Source of the DNA: Arthrobacter sp. zg-Y820 | Lineage (GTDB): Bacteria > Actinomycetota > Actinomycetes > Actinomycetales > Micrococcaceae | Assembly: GCF_030142155.1 (NCBI RefSeq) | Contig: NZ_CP126247.1 | Coordinates: 2,046,001 to 2,110,000, forward strand | Direction: 5' to 3' | Length of the DNA stretch: 64,000 nucleotides | Shown here: in pieces, positions 45,032 to 53,396 of the stretch | How positions within the stretch are numbered: the stretch's first letter is position 1 | How the letters are laid out: each line of letters starts with the position of its first letter | Position numbers and translations under genes: made by a program | Notes under the pieces: generated by a model | Database searches by the model: none | Told to the model about the DNA's origin: nothing | Seen by the model: the letters and a program-made list of their open reading frames with translations, nothing else

Positions 45032-46051
45032 GTGAACCGCACTCCCCGGCAAAGAACCGCCACCGCAGTGCTGCCCGGCCTGGTCACCGCTGCCGCGGCA
45101 GTGCTTCCTGCGTACCTGCTGCACTGGCTGTTTCCCTGGCTGCCGGTCCTGACCACGGCGGTGGTCCTTGGGCTGCTCGCCGCGAACCTGCCGGGGATTT
45201 CCCCGGCCGTGGCCGGCCCGCTGAAGCCGGGGCTGTCGCTGGCGGCCCGGAGACTGATGCGGGCCGGCATCGTGCTGCTGGGGTTGAAGGTCTCGCTGGT
45301 CGATATTGCCGGCCTGGGCTGGACCGCCCTGCTCCTGATCGCAGCGCTGGTGGGGGCGGCCTTCGCCGGAACCTACCTGGTGTGCCGGGCGTTTCGCCTG
45401 CCGGGGCAGGAGCCCCTGCTGATCGCTTCGGGCTTCTCGATCTGCGGAGTCTCCGCCATCGGTGCGATGGCCGCGGCCCGCAGGGTGCGGCACGAAGACA
45501 CGGTGGTGCCGATAGCGCTGGTTACCCTTTGCGGAACGCTCGCCATCGGCGTGCTGCCGCTGCTGGGGTCGCTCCTGGATTTGCCGGCCGAAACGCTGGG
45601 CATCTGGGCCGGCGCCTCCGTCCACGACGTCGGCCAGGTGGTCGCCACCGCGCAGACGGCAGGCACGGCGGCGCTCGCCGCCGCCGTCGTCGTCAAGCTG
45701 GCGCGGGTGGTCCTGCTGGCTCCGCTGGCCGCCGCCGCCGGACTGCTCGGGCGCCGGTCGGCCCGGGGAGAACAGACCCCGGGCAAACTGCCGCCGCTGG
45801 TGCCGCTGTTTGTGGCCGGGTTCCTCGCCCTCATTGTTGTCCGCACCACCGGGGTGCTGCCGGAAAGCGTGCTGTCGGCCGCCGCCGTGGTGCAGGAAGT
45901 ATTTTTCGCCGCCGCCCTCTTCGCCCTGGGCGCCGGAGTGCGGTTCCGGGCTCTGTTCGTGTCCGGATTCCGGGCCCTGGCCGCCGCACTGGTTTCCTGG
46001 TTCCTCATTGGCGGCCTGGGGCTGGCTCTGGCGCTGACCCTGTCCCGGTAA
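45032..46051 (+). CDS. YeiH-family putative sulfate/sulfur-compound exporter (UPF0324)
   Basis: 339 aa from GTG 45032, which has AGGGTGG 4-5 bases upstream; ATG 44993 (13 residues earlier) is the other possibility. About nine to ten hydrophobic helices; signature segments GLLAANLPGISPAVAGPLKP, LMRAGIVLLGLKVSLVDIAG, GFSICGVSAIGAMAAARRVR and GASVHDVGQVVATAQTAG are those of the YeiH family, whose transported substrate is not firmly known. It is divergent from the P-ATPase gene. Confidence 0.9.
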   Translation: MNRTPRQRTATAVLPGLVTAAAAVLPAYLLHWLFPWLPVLTTAVVLGLLAANLPGISPAVAGPLKPGLSLAARRLMRAGIVLLGLKVSLVDIAGLGWTALLLIAALVGAAFAGTYLVCRAFRLPGQEPLLIASGFSICGVSAIGAMAAARRVRHEDTVVPIALVTLCGTLAIGVLPLLGSLLDLPAETLGIWAGASVHDVGQVVATAQTAGTAALAAAVVVKLARVVLLAPLAAAAGLLGRRSARGEQTPGKLPPLVPLFVAGFLALIVVRTTGVLPESVLSAAAVVQEVFFAAALFALGAGVRFRALFVSGFRALAAALVSWFLIGGLGLALALTLSR

Positions 46052-46189
46052 GGCCCGGGGCAGCGTCAGGGGACACTGAATCCGACCTTCACTCTTGCCC
46101 CCGGCGCCTGACGCCCCCTACTCTCGCCAGCACCAATTCAGCGACGCCGAATCCAGCTCACCGCCTCCTGCCCCAAAGGACGGGATATT

Positions 46190-47896
46190 TTGGCGAATCA
46201 ACAGCGGGCCCACCCCGGCGGCACCGGTACCGGCAGCACGCGTTCAGGCGACGGGACCGCGCCGGCGGACGCCGGTGCCCCGCACCGGAACCGGAACAAC
46301 CTGCTTTCAACCATGGCCGGCCTGGTGTTCTGCGGGGTGAGCCTGTGGTCCCTGCTGGGGAACCTGGTGGACCCGCACTACGGCGTCTCCCGCTACGAAA
46401 CCTCGTGGGCGCTCGCCGCTGCCGCCGTGGTGTTGCTCCTGATGGCCGGCCTATACCTGGGCCTGCGGAAGGCCGAACCGCACCTGCTCAGACACCCCAT
46501 CCCGGGACGGCTGGCATCGGCCGCGGTCTGGATGGCACTTTTCGCCCTGCAGGTACGGTTGTCCTGCGCCGTGCGGCTGCCGGCGGACTGGGACTCGCAC
46601 CCCATGTTCGTGTCCGCGACGGGGCTGGCGCTGGGAACCCGGACCGAAATCGACTCCGGCTACTTCTCCCTGAACCCCAACAACATCCTGCTGACGCTGT
46701 TGCTGTCCGTGTACTTCGGCCTGGTCGTCTCGCTGGGCGTAACCGATCTGGAGGTCGCCGCCGCTTTCCTGAACGCCGTCGTGCTCTTCGCCGGGATCGC
46801 CCTGACGTACGCGGCGGCCCGCATGCTCGGAGGCCGCACGGTGGCCGCGTTCACGCTGCTTCCCTCCACCATTTTCGTGCTCTTGTCCCCGTGGCTCGGT
46901 GTCCTTTACTCAGACACGACGGGACTGGTTTTTCCGGTCCTGATCCTGTGCCTGCTGTTGGCTTCGCAGCGGTCCCGGCGTCTCGCCGGCCGGGTTGCGC
47001 TGTGGATTTTGGCCGGTGGGGCGGGAGCCGTGGGGTACGGCGTCAAACCAACAGTCATCATCTGCCTCCTTGCCGCCGGCATCACTGCGGCCTGCTCCCC
47101 CGTGCTGCGCGGCAGGGGCCGGAGCGCCGGGACCCTGCTCCTGGGCGCCGCAGTGGTTGCCGGCAGCGTCATGGCCGGACATCGGATCCTTGAGTTCCTG
47201 GAACAGCGGACGACGGCGATCGGGTTCGATGTCGAGGACAACCCGGCGGCCATCCCGCCAACCCATTTCCTGAAGGTCGGGTCGCAGAGCAGGCAAGGAC
47301 CCCACGGCCTGCTTTACGGCTGCTTCAACAATGAGGACTACTGGAGCACGGTGAATATTGCCGATCCGGACGAGCGGTTCCAGCAGGGACTCCACGTTTA
47401 TGCGGAGCGGGTGTCCGCCATGGGTCCGGCCGGCTATGCGGACTTCCTGAACCACAAGCTGCTGTGGGTCACCGGGGACGGCTCCTTCTTCTCTTGGGGT
47501 GAGGGCGTCCGGACGGGCGATGAGTTTGTGTCCACCGCTCCGGCGGACCGCGGCATTCAGGATATGTACGGCAACAACCGTCCCGGGTTCCCCTGGCTGT
47601 TGTCGCTCTGGCAGGGGGCGTGGTTTGTGGTGCTGGCACTGGTGGCGGTGCCGCTGGTGTTTCGAACGCCCCGTCTGTTGCTGCCGGAGGTCTCTGCCGT
47701 GCGCATAGCACTGCTCGGGCTGCTGCTGTTCCTGTTGCTGTCCGAGGGCCGGGCCCGCCTCCTGTACCTCTACGTCCCGTACTTCATCCTGCTTGCTTCG
47801 CTCTCCTTCCAGGCAGTGGCGGACAGTCTCCTGCCGGCCCGGGTGTTGCGCGGCCCGCGCGGCGGGCAAAGAGCGGAGTTCCGATCCGGGACCTGA
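46190..47896 (+). CDS. Multipass membrane protein, GT-C glycosyltransferase-like
   Basis: 568 aa from TTG 46190, with AAAGGA 9 bases upstream. After a disordered, Gly/Ala/Pro-rich N-terminus of about 38 residues there are about 11-12 hydrophobic helices. The acidic motif in an early outside loop (LSCAVRLPADWDSHPMFVSA, then NPNNILLTLLLSVYFG) is as in GT-C polyprenyl-phosphate-dependent glycosyltransferases, and a large extracytoplasmic loop (about residues 345-480) follows. FLLLSEGRARLLYLYVPYFI at the C-terminus is also familiar in such proteins. The donor or acceptor cannot be told. No other polysaccharide gene lies next to it. Confidence 0.72.
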   Translation: MANQQRAHPGGTGTGSTRSGDGTAPADAGAPHRNRNNLLSTMAGLVFCGVSLWSLLGNLVDPHYGVSRYETSWALAAAAVVLLLMAGLYLGLRKAEPHLLRHPIPGRLASAAVWMALFALQVRLSCAVRLPADWDSHPMFVSATGLALGTRTEIDSGYFSLNPNNILLTLLLSVYFGLVVSLGVTDLEVAAAFLNAVVLFAGIALTYAAARMLGGRTVAAFTLLPSTIFVLLSPWLGVLYSDTTGLVFPVLILCLLLASQRSRRLAGRVALWILAGGAGAVGYGVKPTVIICLLAAGITAACSPVLRGRGRSAGTLLLGAAVVAGSVMAGHRILEFLEQRTTAIGFDVEDNPAAIPPTHFLKVGSQSRQGPHGLLYGCFNNEDYWSTVNIADPDERFQQGLHVYAERVSAMGPAGYADFLNHKLLWVTGDGSFFSWGEGVRTGDEFVSTAPADRGIQDMYGNNRPGFPWLLSLWQGAWFVVLALVAVPLVFRTPRLLLPEVSAVRIALLGLLLFLLLSEGRARLLYLYVPYFILLASLSFQAVADSLLPARVLRGPRGGQRAEFRSGT

Positions 47897-47923
47897 GGCG
47901 ACCGGAAGTGGTTGAATGATGGG

Positions 47924-50551
47924 GTGTCGAACCAGAATCTGCGCCGTGAAGAAGCCGCCGCCCGCTCAGCCCTTATATCCGTTGCAACCTACGACGTCGA
48001 TCTTGATCTGAGCACCGCCGAGGACCCTGATGCTCCCGGGTTCCGGTCCCGGAGCACCATCACGTTCCGCTGTGCCGAGCCCGGCGCGGCCACGTTCCTG
48101 GACTTTATCCACGGCGGCGTGTCCTCCGTGGTCCTGAACGGCCGGGAGCTGCCGCTGGAGGGCACAGTGGACGGTTCGCGGATCCACTTGGCGGATTTGG
48201 CTCCCGAGAACACCGTCACGGTGGACGGGACGGCCCTGTACAGCCGCAGCGGCGAGGGAATGCACCGGTTCACCGATCCGGCGGATTCCCGCACCTACCT
48301 CTATACCCAGTACGAGCCCGCCGACGCCCGGCGCGTGTTTGCGAACTTCGAACAGCCGGACCTGAAGGCCGCCTTCACGTTCGCGGTAACGGCGCCCTCG
48401 GACTGGGCCGTGGCCTCCAACGGGGCAGAGGTCTCGTGCACGCCGCTTGCTGAGGGGCAGTACAGCCGCCGGGAATTCGCGCCCACCCGGCGCATCTCCA
48501 CCTACATCACGTCGGTGCTGGCAGGACCGTATTTCAAGGCTGAGGATTCCTGGTCCGGAACACTGGAGGACGGGTCGGTCCTGGATGTTCCGCTGGGTGC
48601 CTACTGCCGGGCCTCCATGGCCGGGTCCTTTGATCCGCAGAACATCTTCGACATCACCAAGCGCGGCCTGGACTACTTCCACGGGCTGTTCGCCTACCCG
48701 TATCCGTTCGGCAAGTACGATTCAGCCTTCGTTCCCGAGTACAACCTGGGGGCCATGGAAAACCCGGGCCTGGTGACCTTTACCGACGCCTACGTGTTCC
48801 GATCCAAGGCCACCGAGGCCCAGTACGAGGCACGCGCCAACACCATCCTGCACGAAATGGCTCACATGTGGTTCGGCGACCTCGTGACCATGGCGTGGTG
48901 GGACGACCTCTGGCTGAAGGAATCCTTCGCCGACTACATGGGTGCCCTCGCCGTTGACCAGGCCACCGACTTCACCAATTCCTGGGTCTCCTTTGCCAAC
49001 CGCCGCAAGGCCTGGGCGTATGTCCAGGACCAGCTGCCCACCACCCATCCGATCGTCGCGGACATCACCGACCTCGAAGCGGCCAAGCAGAATTTTGACG
49101 GCATCACCTACGCCAAGGGCGCGTCAGTGCTCAAGCAGCTGGTCGCCTACGTGGGCTTCGACGCGTTCATCGCGGCGGCCCGCAATTATTTCCGCGACCA
49201 TGCCTACGGCAACACCACCCTCGCTGACCTGCTCGACGCCCTGAGCACGGCCTCGGGCCGGGACATGGCCGCCTGGTCCCGGCTGTGGCTGCAGACAGCC
49301 GGCGTGCCGACCCTGACTCCCCGCGTCGAAACGGACGACGACGGCGCCTACACCTCCGTGACGATTGTCCAGGACGCTCCGGATCCGGTCAGCGGCGAGC
49401 AGGTGCCGCGGCCGCACCGCCTGCGCATCGGACTGTACAACCCGGACAACACCGGCGACCTCGCCGCGGGAAGCACCCTGGTGCGCACCGGCAGCCTGGA
49501 GATCGACGTCGTCGGGCCGCGCACCGATGTGCCCGAGCTGGTGGGAACGCAGCGTCCGGCGCTGCTGCTGCTGAACGACGAGGACCTGACCTACGCCAAG
49601 ATCCGGTTCGACAACGACTCCCTGCAGACCCTGCTGCATTTCCTGGGCCTGATTCCCGATCCGCTGACCCGGGCCGTGTGCTTCTCGGCCCTGTGGAACA
49701 GCGTTCGGGACGGGGCGCTCAGCGCCCGGGACTATGTCCGGCTGATCGTGCAGGCCGCGCCGGCGGAAACCGGGGCCGGCGTCCTGCAGGTGATCCTCGA
49801 CAACGCCCGTTTTGCCGTGGACCGCTATGCTCCGGCGGAACACCGCAGCACCCTTCGCGAGAACCTGTACTCGCTGGTGGTCGAGCAGCTCCACGCCGCG
49901 GATCCCGGCAGCGACCGGCAGCTGGTGTGGGCCCGCAGCGCGGCGGCCCTGGGGCGGCGCAGCGCCGCGCACGCAGAGCTGCTGCGGGGCCTGCTGGACG
50001 GAACGGTGAAGGTGCCGGGGCTGGCCGTGGACTCGGACCTGCGCTGGCTGTTGTGGGTGGCGCTGGCCGCGACCGGCAATGCCCGCCGGGCGGAGCTGGA
50101 CGCCGAACTGGCGCGCGATTCCACCGCTTCCGGACGGGTGGGCTTCACGACCGCGACGGCGGCGTTCCCCGAACCCGCCGCCAAGGCCGCCGCGTGGCAG
50201 GATGCCGTTCATTCGGACGAGCTGTCCAACCAGTTGCTGTCGGCCACCATCGAAGGCTTCACCATTGGCAGCACCGAGCTGTTGGGGGTCTTCGCCGCCG
50301 ACTACTTCGCGTCGCTGGCCCTGGTGTGGAGCTCCCGCAGCATTGAGCTGGCCAGCCGCATTGTCACCGGGCTGTTCCCGGGCGCACAGGACCTGCCCGA
50401 GCACATGGTTCCCGCCGATCACCCGGTCCTGGTGGCCAGCATGGACTGGCTCGAGGCGAACCCGCAGGCCCCGGCGGCCCTGCGCAGGATCATCGTGGAG
50501 CAGCAGGACCAGCTGCTGCGGGCGCTGCGGGCACAGGCTGCCGGCAGGTAG
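47924..50551 (+). CDS. pepN: Aminopeptidase N (M1 family)
   Basis: 875 aa zinc aminopeptidase that removes N-terminal residues from peptides. GAMEN motif in YNLGAMENPGLVTF; zinc motif HEMAHMWFGDLVTMAWWDDL followed by LKESFADYM (HExxH-18x-E). Substrate-proximal Tyr in the AKGASVLKQL region and long C-terminal ERAP1-like domain (about residues 520-865). The GTG at 47924 gives VSNQNLRREEAAARSALI, which matches the usual N-terminus; TTG 47912 adds four residues and is less likely. It is 27 bases after the GT-C-like gene. Confidence 0.96.
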   Translation: MSNQNLRREEAAARSALISVATYDVDLDLSTAEDPDAPGFRSRSTITFRCAEPGAATFLDFIHGGVSSVVLNGRELPLEGTVDGSRIHLADLAPENTVTVDGTALYSRSGEGMHRFTDPADSRTYLYTQYEPADARRVFANFEQPDLKAAFTFAVTAPSDWAVASNGAEVSCTPLAEGQYSRREFAPTRRISTYITSVLAGPYFKAEDSWSGTLEDGSVLDVPLGAYCRASMAGSFDPQNIFDITKRGLDYFHGLFAYPYPFGKYDSAFVPEYNLGAMENPGLVTFTDAYVFRSKATEAQYEARANTILHEMAHMWFGDLVTMAWWDDLWLKESFADYMGALAVDQATDFTNSWVSFANRRKAWAYVQDQLPTTHPIVADITDLEAAKQNFDGITYAKGASVLKQLVAYVGFDAFIAAARNYFRDHAYGNTTLADLLDALSTASGRDMAAWSRLWLQTAGVPTLTPRVETDDDGAYTSVTIVQDAPDPVSGEQVPRPHRLRIGLYNPDNTGDLAAGSTLVRTGSLEIDVVGPRTDVPELVGTQRPALLLLNDEDLTYAKIRFDNDSLQTLLHFLGLIPDPLTRAVCFSALWNSVRDGALSARDYVRLIVQAAPAETGAGVLQVILDNARFAVDRYAPAEHRSTLRENLYSLVVEQLHAADPGSDRQLVWARSAAALGRRSAAHAELLRGLLDGTVKVPGLAVDSDLRWLLWVALAATGNARRAELDAELARDSTASGRVGFTTATAAFPEPAAKAAAWQDAVHSDELSNQLLSATIEGFTIGSTELLGVFAADYFASLALVWSSRSIELASRIVTGLFPGAQDLPEHMVPADHPVLVASMDWLEANPQAPAALRRIIVEQQDQLLRALRAQAAGR

Positions 50552-50610
50552 GCGCCGGCGGTGTGCACGGACCCCGTGCGCACCGCTGCGCCGCCTGCGA
50601 GCATTGTGGC

Positions 50611-51336
50611 ATGACGACTCACACGAACAGCCCGACCATCCTTCTGATCCCGGGACACTGGCTGGGAGCCTGGGCGTGGGACGAAGTCCTGGAACACCTG
50701 ACTGCCATGGGCCGGCGAGCTGTTCCCCTCACCTTGCCCGGCCTCGACGGGACAGACCCGGACAGAGCGTCCAGGACTCTCCACGATCAGACAGCGGCAG
50801 TCGAGCAGGCCATGGCCGGGGAAACCGGCCCGGTGGTCATCGTCGCCCACAGCGGAGCCAGCACTCCGGTGAGCCTCGTGCTCGATCGGCACCCCCACCT
50901 GATCCGCCGGGTGATCTGGGTCGACAGTGGTCCGGTCGCGTCCGGTACCGTCTTCGACCCCGGTGTCCCCGCGGAAATGGAAGAGCTTCCGCTGCCGTCC
51001 TTTGAATCGCTCGGACAGCAGGCCAGTCTTGACGGCCTGAACGCCGACGTTCTTGAGCGTTTCCGGACGCGGGCGGTTCCCGAACCCGGGCCCGTGTTGC
51101 GCCAGCCTGTGGAGCTCGGCAACGAGGAACGGTTCAAGGTCCCGGCAACCCTTGTCTGCTGCTCGATCCCGAGCACCCAGATGATGGAGCTGGCCCGTTC
51201 CGGCCATCCCGTGTTCGCCGAAGTGGCCAGGCTCGAGAACCTGGACCTTATCGACCTGCCGACGGGCCACTGGCCCATGTGGAGCCGTCCCGCCGACCTT
51301 GCCGGGGTCCTCGCAGCAGCCTCCCAGGCCAGCTAA
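50611..51336 (+). CDS. Alpha/beta-hydrolase
   Basis: 241 aa, ATG 50611. ILLIPGHWLGAWAWDEVLEH holds the oxyanion HGxW-type motif (here GHWLG). The nucleophile Ser is in VIVAHSGASTPVSL (in place of the more usual GHSxG). Acid and His are expected in the last 60 residues, with His at LPTGHWPMWSRPADLA. The pattern is that of esterase-like proteins related to salicylate or MenH-type hydrolases. Substrate unknown. The frame is open upstream to 50563 without family similarity. Confidence 0.88.
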   Translation: MTTHTNSPTILLIPGHWLGAWAWDEVLEHLTAMGRRAVPLTLPGLDGTDPDRASRTLHDQTAAVEQAMAGETGPVVIVAHSGASTPVSLVLDRHPHLIRRVIWVDSGPVASGTVFDPGVPAEMEELPLPSFESLGQQASLDGLNADVLERFRTRAVPEPGPVLRQPVELGNEERFKVPATLVCCSIPSTQMMELARSGHPVFAEVARLENLDLIDLPTGHWPMWSRPADLAGVLAAASQAS

Positions 51337-51373
51337 AGCGCAGCCCGCTACTCGGGGCAACGGGGCAGGACGG

Positions 51374-51709
51374 TCAGCGGTCCCGCTTGGCGACAGTCAG
51401 CAGCACCGCGGAGTCCTCCACTGCCTCGAGGGAATGCCGGGCCTGCGGCACGATCAGCAGGTCCCCTGCCGAGCCTTCCCAGGAATCCCCTTCCGAGTGC
51501 AGCCGGACACGGCCCTTCAGCACGTGGATCGTCGCTTCGCCGGGGTTTTCATGTTCGTCCAGGAGGAACCCGGCGTTCAGGGCGATCAGTGTTTGCCGGA
51601 GCACGTGTTCGTGGCCCCCGTAAACCGTCTGGGCACTGCGTCCGCTCGACGCTCCGCCGGCGAGCTGCAGCTGGGTCCGCACCAAGGCGGTCAGGGACTT
51701 TTTTTCCAT
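51374..51709 (-). CDS. Small cupin-domain protein
   Basis: 111 aa single-domain cupin from ATG 51709. HENPGEATIHVLKGRVRL resembles cupin motif 1 (with the metal His and Glu), and GDLLIVPQARHSLEAVED motif 2 (P-x2-x-H). HEHVLRQTLIALNAGFLLDE comes before. It may bind a metal, but a catalytic role cannot be assigned. Downstream of lplA on the same strand beyond a hairpin, and convergent with the alpha/beta hydrolase gene. Confidence 0.88.
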   Translation of the reverse strand: MEKKSLTALVRTQLQLAGGASSGRSAQTVYGGHEHVLRQTLIALNAGFLLDEHENPGEATIHVLKGRVRLHSEGDSWEGSAGDLLIVPQARHSLEAVEDSAVLLTVAKRDR

Positions 51710-51725
51710 GCACGGCAGTCTACTA

Positions 51726-51770
51726 GGGCAGGAGCACCGCGGCGCCAACTTCGCCGTCGTGCTCCTGCCC
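51726..51770 (-). terminator. Hairpin after the lipoate ligase gene
   Basis: A 12-bp perfect stem (51726-51737 with 51759-51770) has an inner GGCG/CGCC pairing. It lies 16 bases after the ligase stop (51787). No T-run is seen, so termination is likely but unproven. Confidence 0.6.
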
Positions 51771-51786
51771 TGCCGCGGCAGGAGCG

Positions 51787-52866
51787 TTACGGAACCCGGT
51801 TGAGCCATTCCGCGGTGCCGAACTTCTCGGCCACCTTGGCTTCGGCCCGCGCCAGCTCCTCGCCGGTGATGCCGGCGGGAACCGCGCCGTAGCGCGCGGT
51901 GAAGGTTTCCATCATGGTGGAGATGATTTCTTCCCGGGTCAGCCCGGTCTGGCGGCGCAGCGGATCGACCCGCTTCTTGGCGCTGGTGGTCCCCTTGTCG
52001 GAGAGCTTTTCCTTGCCGATCCGCAGGACTTCGAGCATTTTGTCGGCGTCAATGTCATAGGACATGGTGACGTGGTGCAGCATTCCGCCGTTGCTGAAAC
52101 GCTTCTGGGCGGCACCGCCAATCTTCCCCTGGTCAGTGGCGATGTCGTTGAGCGGCTGGTACCAGGCCTTGATGCCCAGCTTCTCCAGCGACTCCATCAC
52201 CCAGGCGTCAAGGAACGGATAGGACTCGGCGAAACTGAGTCCGTCCACCAAGGACTGCGGTACGTAAATCGAGTAGGTGATGGCGTTGCCGTGTTCCATG
52301 AACATGGCCCCGCCGCCGCTGATGCGGCGCACCACCGTCACCCCGTGCTTTTCGGCGCCCTGCGGGTCAACCTCGTTGCGCAGCGACTGGAAACTGCCGA
52401 TGACCACCGATGGTGCTTCCCATTCCCAGAACCGGAGGGTGGGGTTGCGCCTGCCCGCTCCGACCTCCTCGGCCAGGACCTCGTCCATGGCAACGTGCAT
52501 CGGTGTGGAGAGGGGTGTGGGGCCGATGATCTCCCACTGGTGGTCGTTCCAGCCTGTGGCCTTGGCCAGCGCGCGGCGCACAGTGGTGGCAATGGCTTCC
52601 GGCGAGAATCCGAACAGGACGGCGTCAGCGGGCAGGTTCCGTCGGACAGCGGCAGCAATGTCAATGCCGGCCGTGTCTTCCGGAAGTCCCTCCAGCGCTT
52701 TGTTGATGTCCGCCAGGGCGTCGTCGGGCTCCAGGAAGAAGTCACCGCTGAGCGACACGTCCGCCAGCTTGCCGTCCCTGACTTCCAGGTCCACCACCAC
52801 AAGTTTGCCGCCGGCCACCTTGAACTCACCGTGCAGGCGGTTGTTGTGCCGTTCTGAGCTGCTCAT
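51787..52866 (-). CDS. Lipoate-protein ligase with the accessory domain at the N-terminus
   Basis: 359 aa of the LplA family, which attaches lipoate (or octanoate) to E2 and H proteins. The catalytic part (about residues 105-335) has VVRRISGGGAMFMEHGNAIT, LNDIATDQGKIGGAAQKRFS (with the binding Lys in GKIGG) and FWEWEAPSVVIGSFQ. Residues 1-95, with GKLVVVDLEVRDGKLADVSL and DINKALEGLP, resemble the lipoate-ligase accessory domain that is at the C-terminus in E. coli LplA, so the order is permuted. AAAGGAAAC precedes the ATG. Separated by a terminator from rpmE2 upstream. Confidence 0.9.
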   Translation of the reverse strand: MSSSERHNNRLHGEFKVAGGKLVVVDLEVRDGKLADVSLSGDFFLEPDDALADINKALEGLPEDTAGIDIAAAVRRNLPADAVLFGFSPEAIATTVRRALAKATGWNDHQWEIIGPTPLSTPMHVAMDEVLAEEVGAGRRNPTLRFWEWEAPSVVIGSFQSLRNEVDPQGAEKHGVTVVRRISGGGAMFMEHGNAITYSIYVPQSLVDGLSFAESYPFLDAWVMESLEKLGIKAWYQPLNDIATDQGKIGGAAQKRFSNGGMLHHVTMSYDIDADKMLEVLRIGKEKLSDKGTTSAKKRVDPLRRQTGLTREEIISTMMETFTARYGAVPAGITGEELARAEAKVAEKFGTAEWLNRVP

Positions 52867-52885
52867 TGAGTTTCCTTTTCCGCAA

Positions 52886-52920
52886 GTAAAAAGGCCCGCC
52901 CGGATGTCCGGGCGGGCCTT
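52886..52920 (-). terminator. Rho-independent terminator after rpmE2
   Basis: A perfect 14-bp stem (52891-52904 with 52907-52920) with a 2-base centre is followed on the minus strand by TTTTT before the lplA start. It ends the rpmE2 transcript 36 bases after its stop. Confidence 0.9.
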
Positions 52921-52956
52921 CCTAGTCTAGAACCTGTGCTGTTCTTTACGAACGGG

Positions 52957-53214
52957 TTACTTCTTGCCGCCGAAGCCCTTGAAGCGGGCGTTGAAGCGCT
53001 CGACACGGCCGGCGGAGTCCATGATGCGCTGCTTGCCCGTGTAGAACGGGTGCGATGCGGAGGAGATTTCCACCTCGATGAGGGGGTAGGTGTTGCCGTC
53101 TTCCCACTCGATCGTCTTGGCGGAAGTAGCCGTGGAGTTCGTCAGGAACGCGGTGTCGGACGCGAGATCGCGGAAAACAACCGGGCCATACTTGGGGTGG
53201 ATATCAGACTTCAA
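52957..53214 (-). CDS. rpmE2: 50S ribosomal protein L31 type B
   Basis: 85 aa. TTG start at 53214 with AGAAGG 8 bases upstream, giving [20 protein letters not shown]; the frame runs 13 codons further up without homology. The CxxC pairs of zinc-binding L31 are absent, so this is the zinc-independent paralogue, often induced on zinc limitation by Zur. [20 protein letters not shown] with a basic tail completes the family pattern. It is preceded by a leader hairpin (53232-53253) in a ~160-base leader/promoter gap. Confidence 0.95.
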   Translation of the reverse strand: MKSDIHPKYGPVVFRDLASDTAFLTNSTATSAKTIEWEDGNTYPLIEVEISSASHPFYTGKQRIMDSAGRVERFNARFKGFGGKK

Positions 53215-53231
53215 TGTATTACCTTCTTTTG

Positions 53232-53253
53232 GTGCCTGGATTTTGCCAGGCAC
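53232..53253 (-). promoter_or_regulatory. Leader hairpin of rpmE2
   Basis: GTGCCTGG-6nt-CCAGGCAC forms a perfect 8-bp stem in the presumed 5' leader, 18 bases before the start codon. Leader motifs of actinobacterial L31 genes are recorded in Rfam, so it may be a binding site for autoregulation. This assignment is inference. Confidence 0.5.
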
Positions 53254-53320
53254 TGGTGGTTGAAAGCTTGGAATGCCCCCATGGGGCGCAGTTCAATGCG
53301 CACACGGGGATCAGCAATTC

Positions 53321-53350
53321 AGCATACCGCATCCCGGGCCGCTGGTTAAA
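53321..53350 (-). promoter_or_regulatory. Candidate promoter of rpmE2
   Basis: On the minus strand TTTAAC (53350-53345), 18 bases, then TATGCT (53326-53321) give a moderate fit to -35/-10 consensus. No Zur box could be made out by eye. Confidence 0.35.
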
Positions 53351-53360
53351 GCCGGATCCG

Positions 53361-53396
53361 GTTACTGCCGGAGGTCCCGTTACTGCCGGAGGTCCC
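53361..53396. repeat. 18-bp tandem duplication at the end of the lipoprotein gene
   Basis: GTTACTGCCGGAGGTCCC occurs twice head to tail (53361-53378 and 53379-53396). On the minus strand each unit ends in CAGTAAC, so the last codons (DLRQ) and the TAA stop of the lipoprotein are duplicated. Confidence 0.97.
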
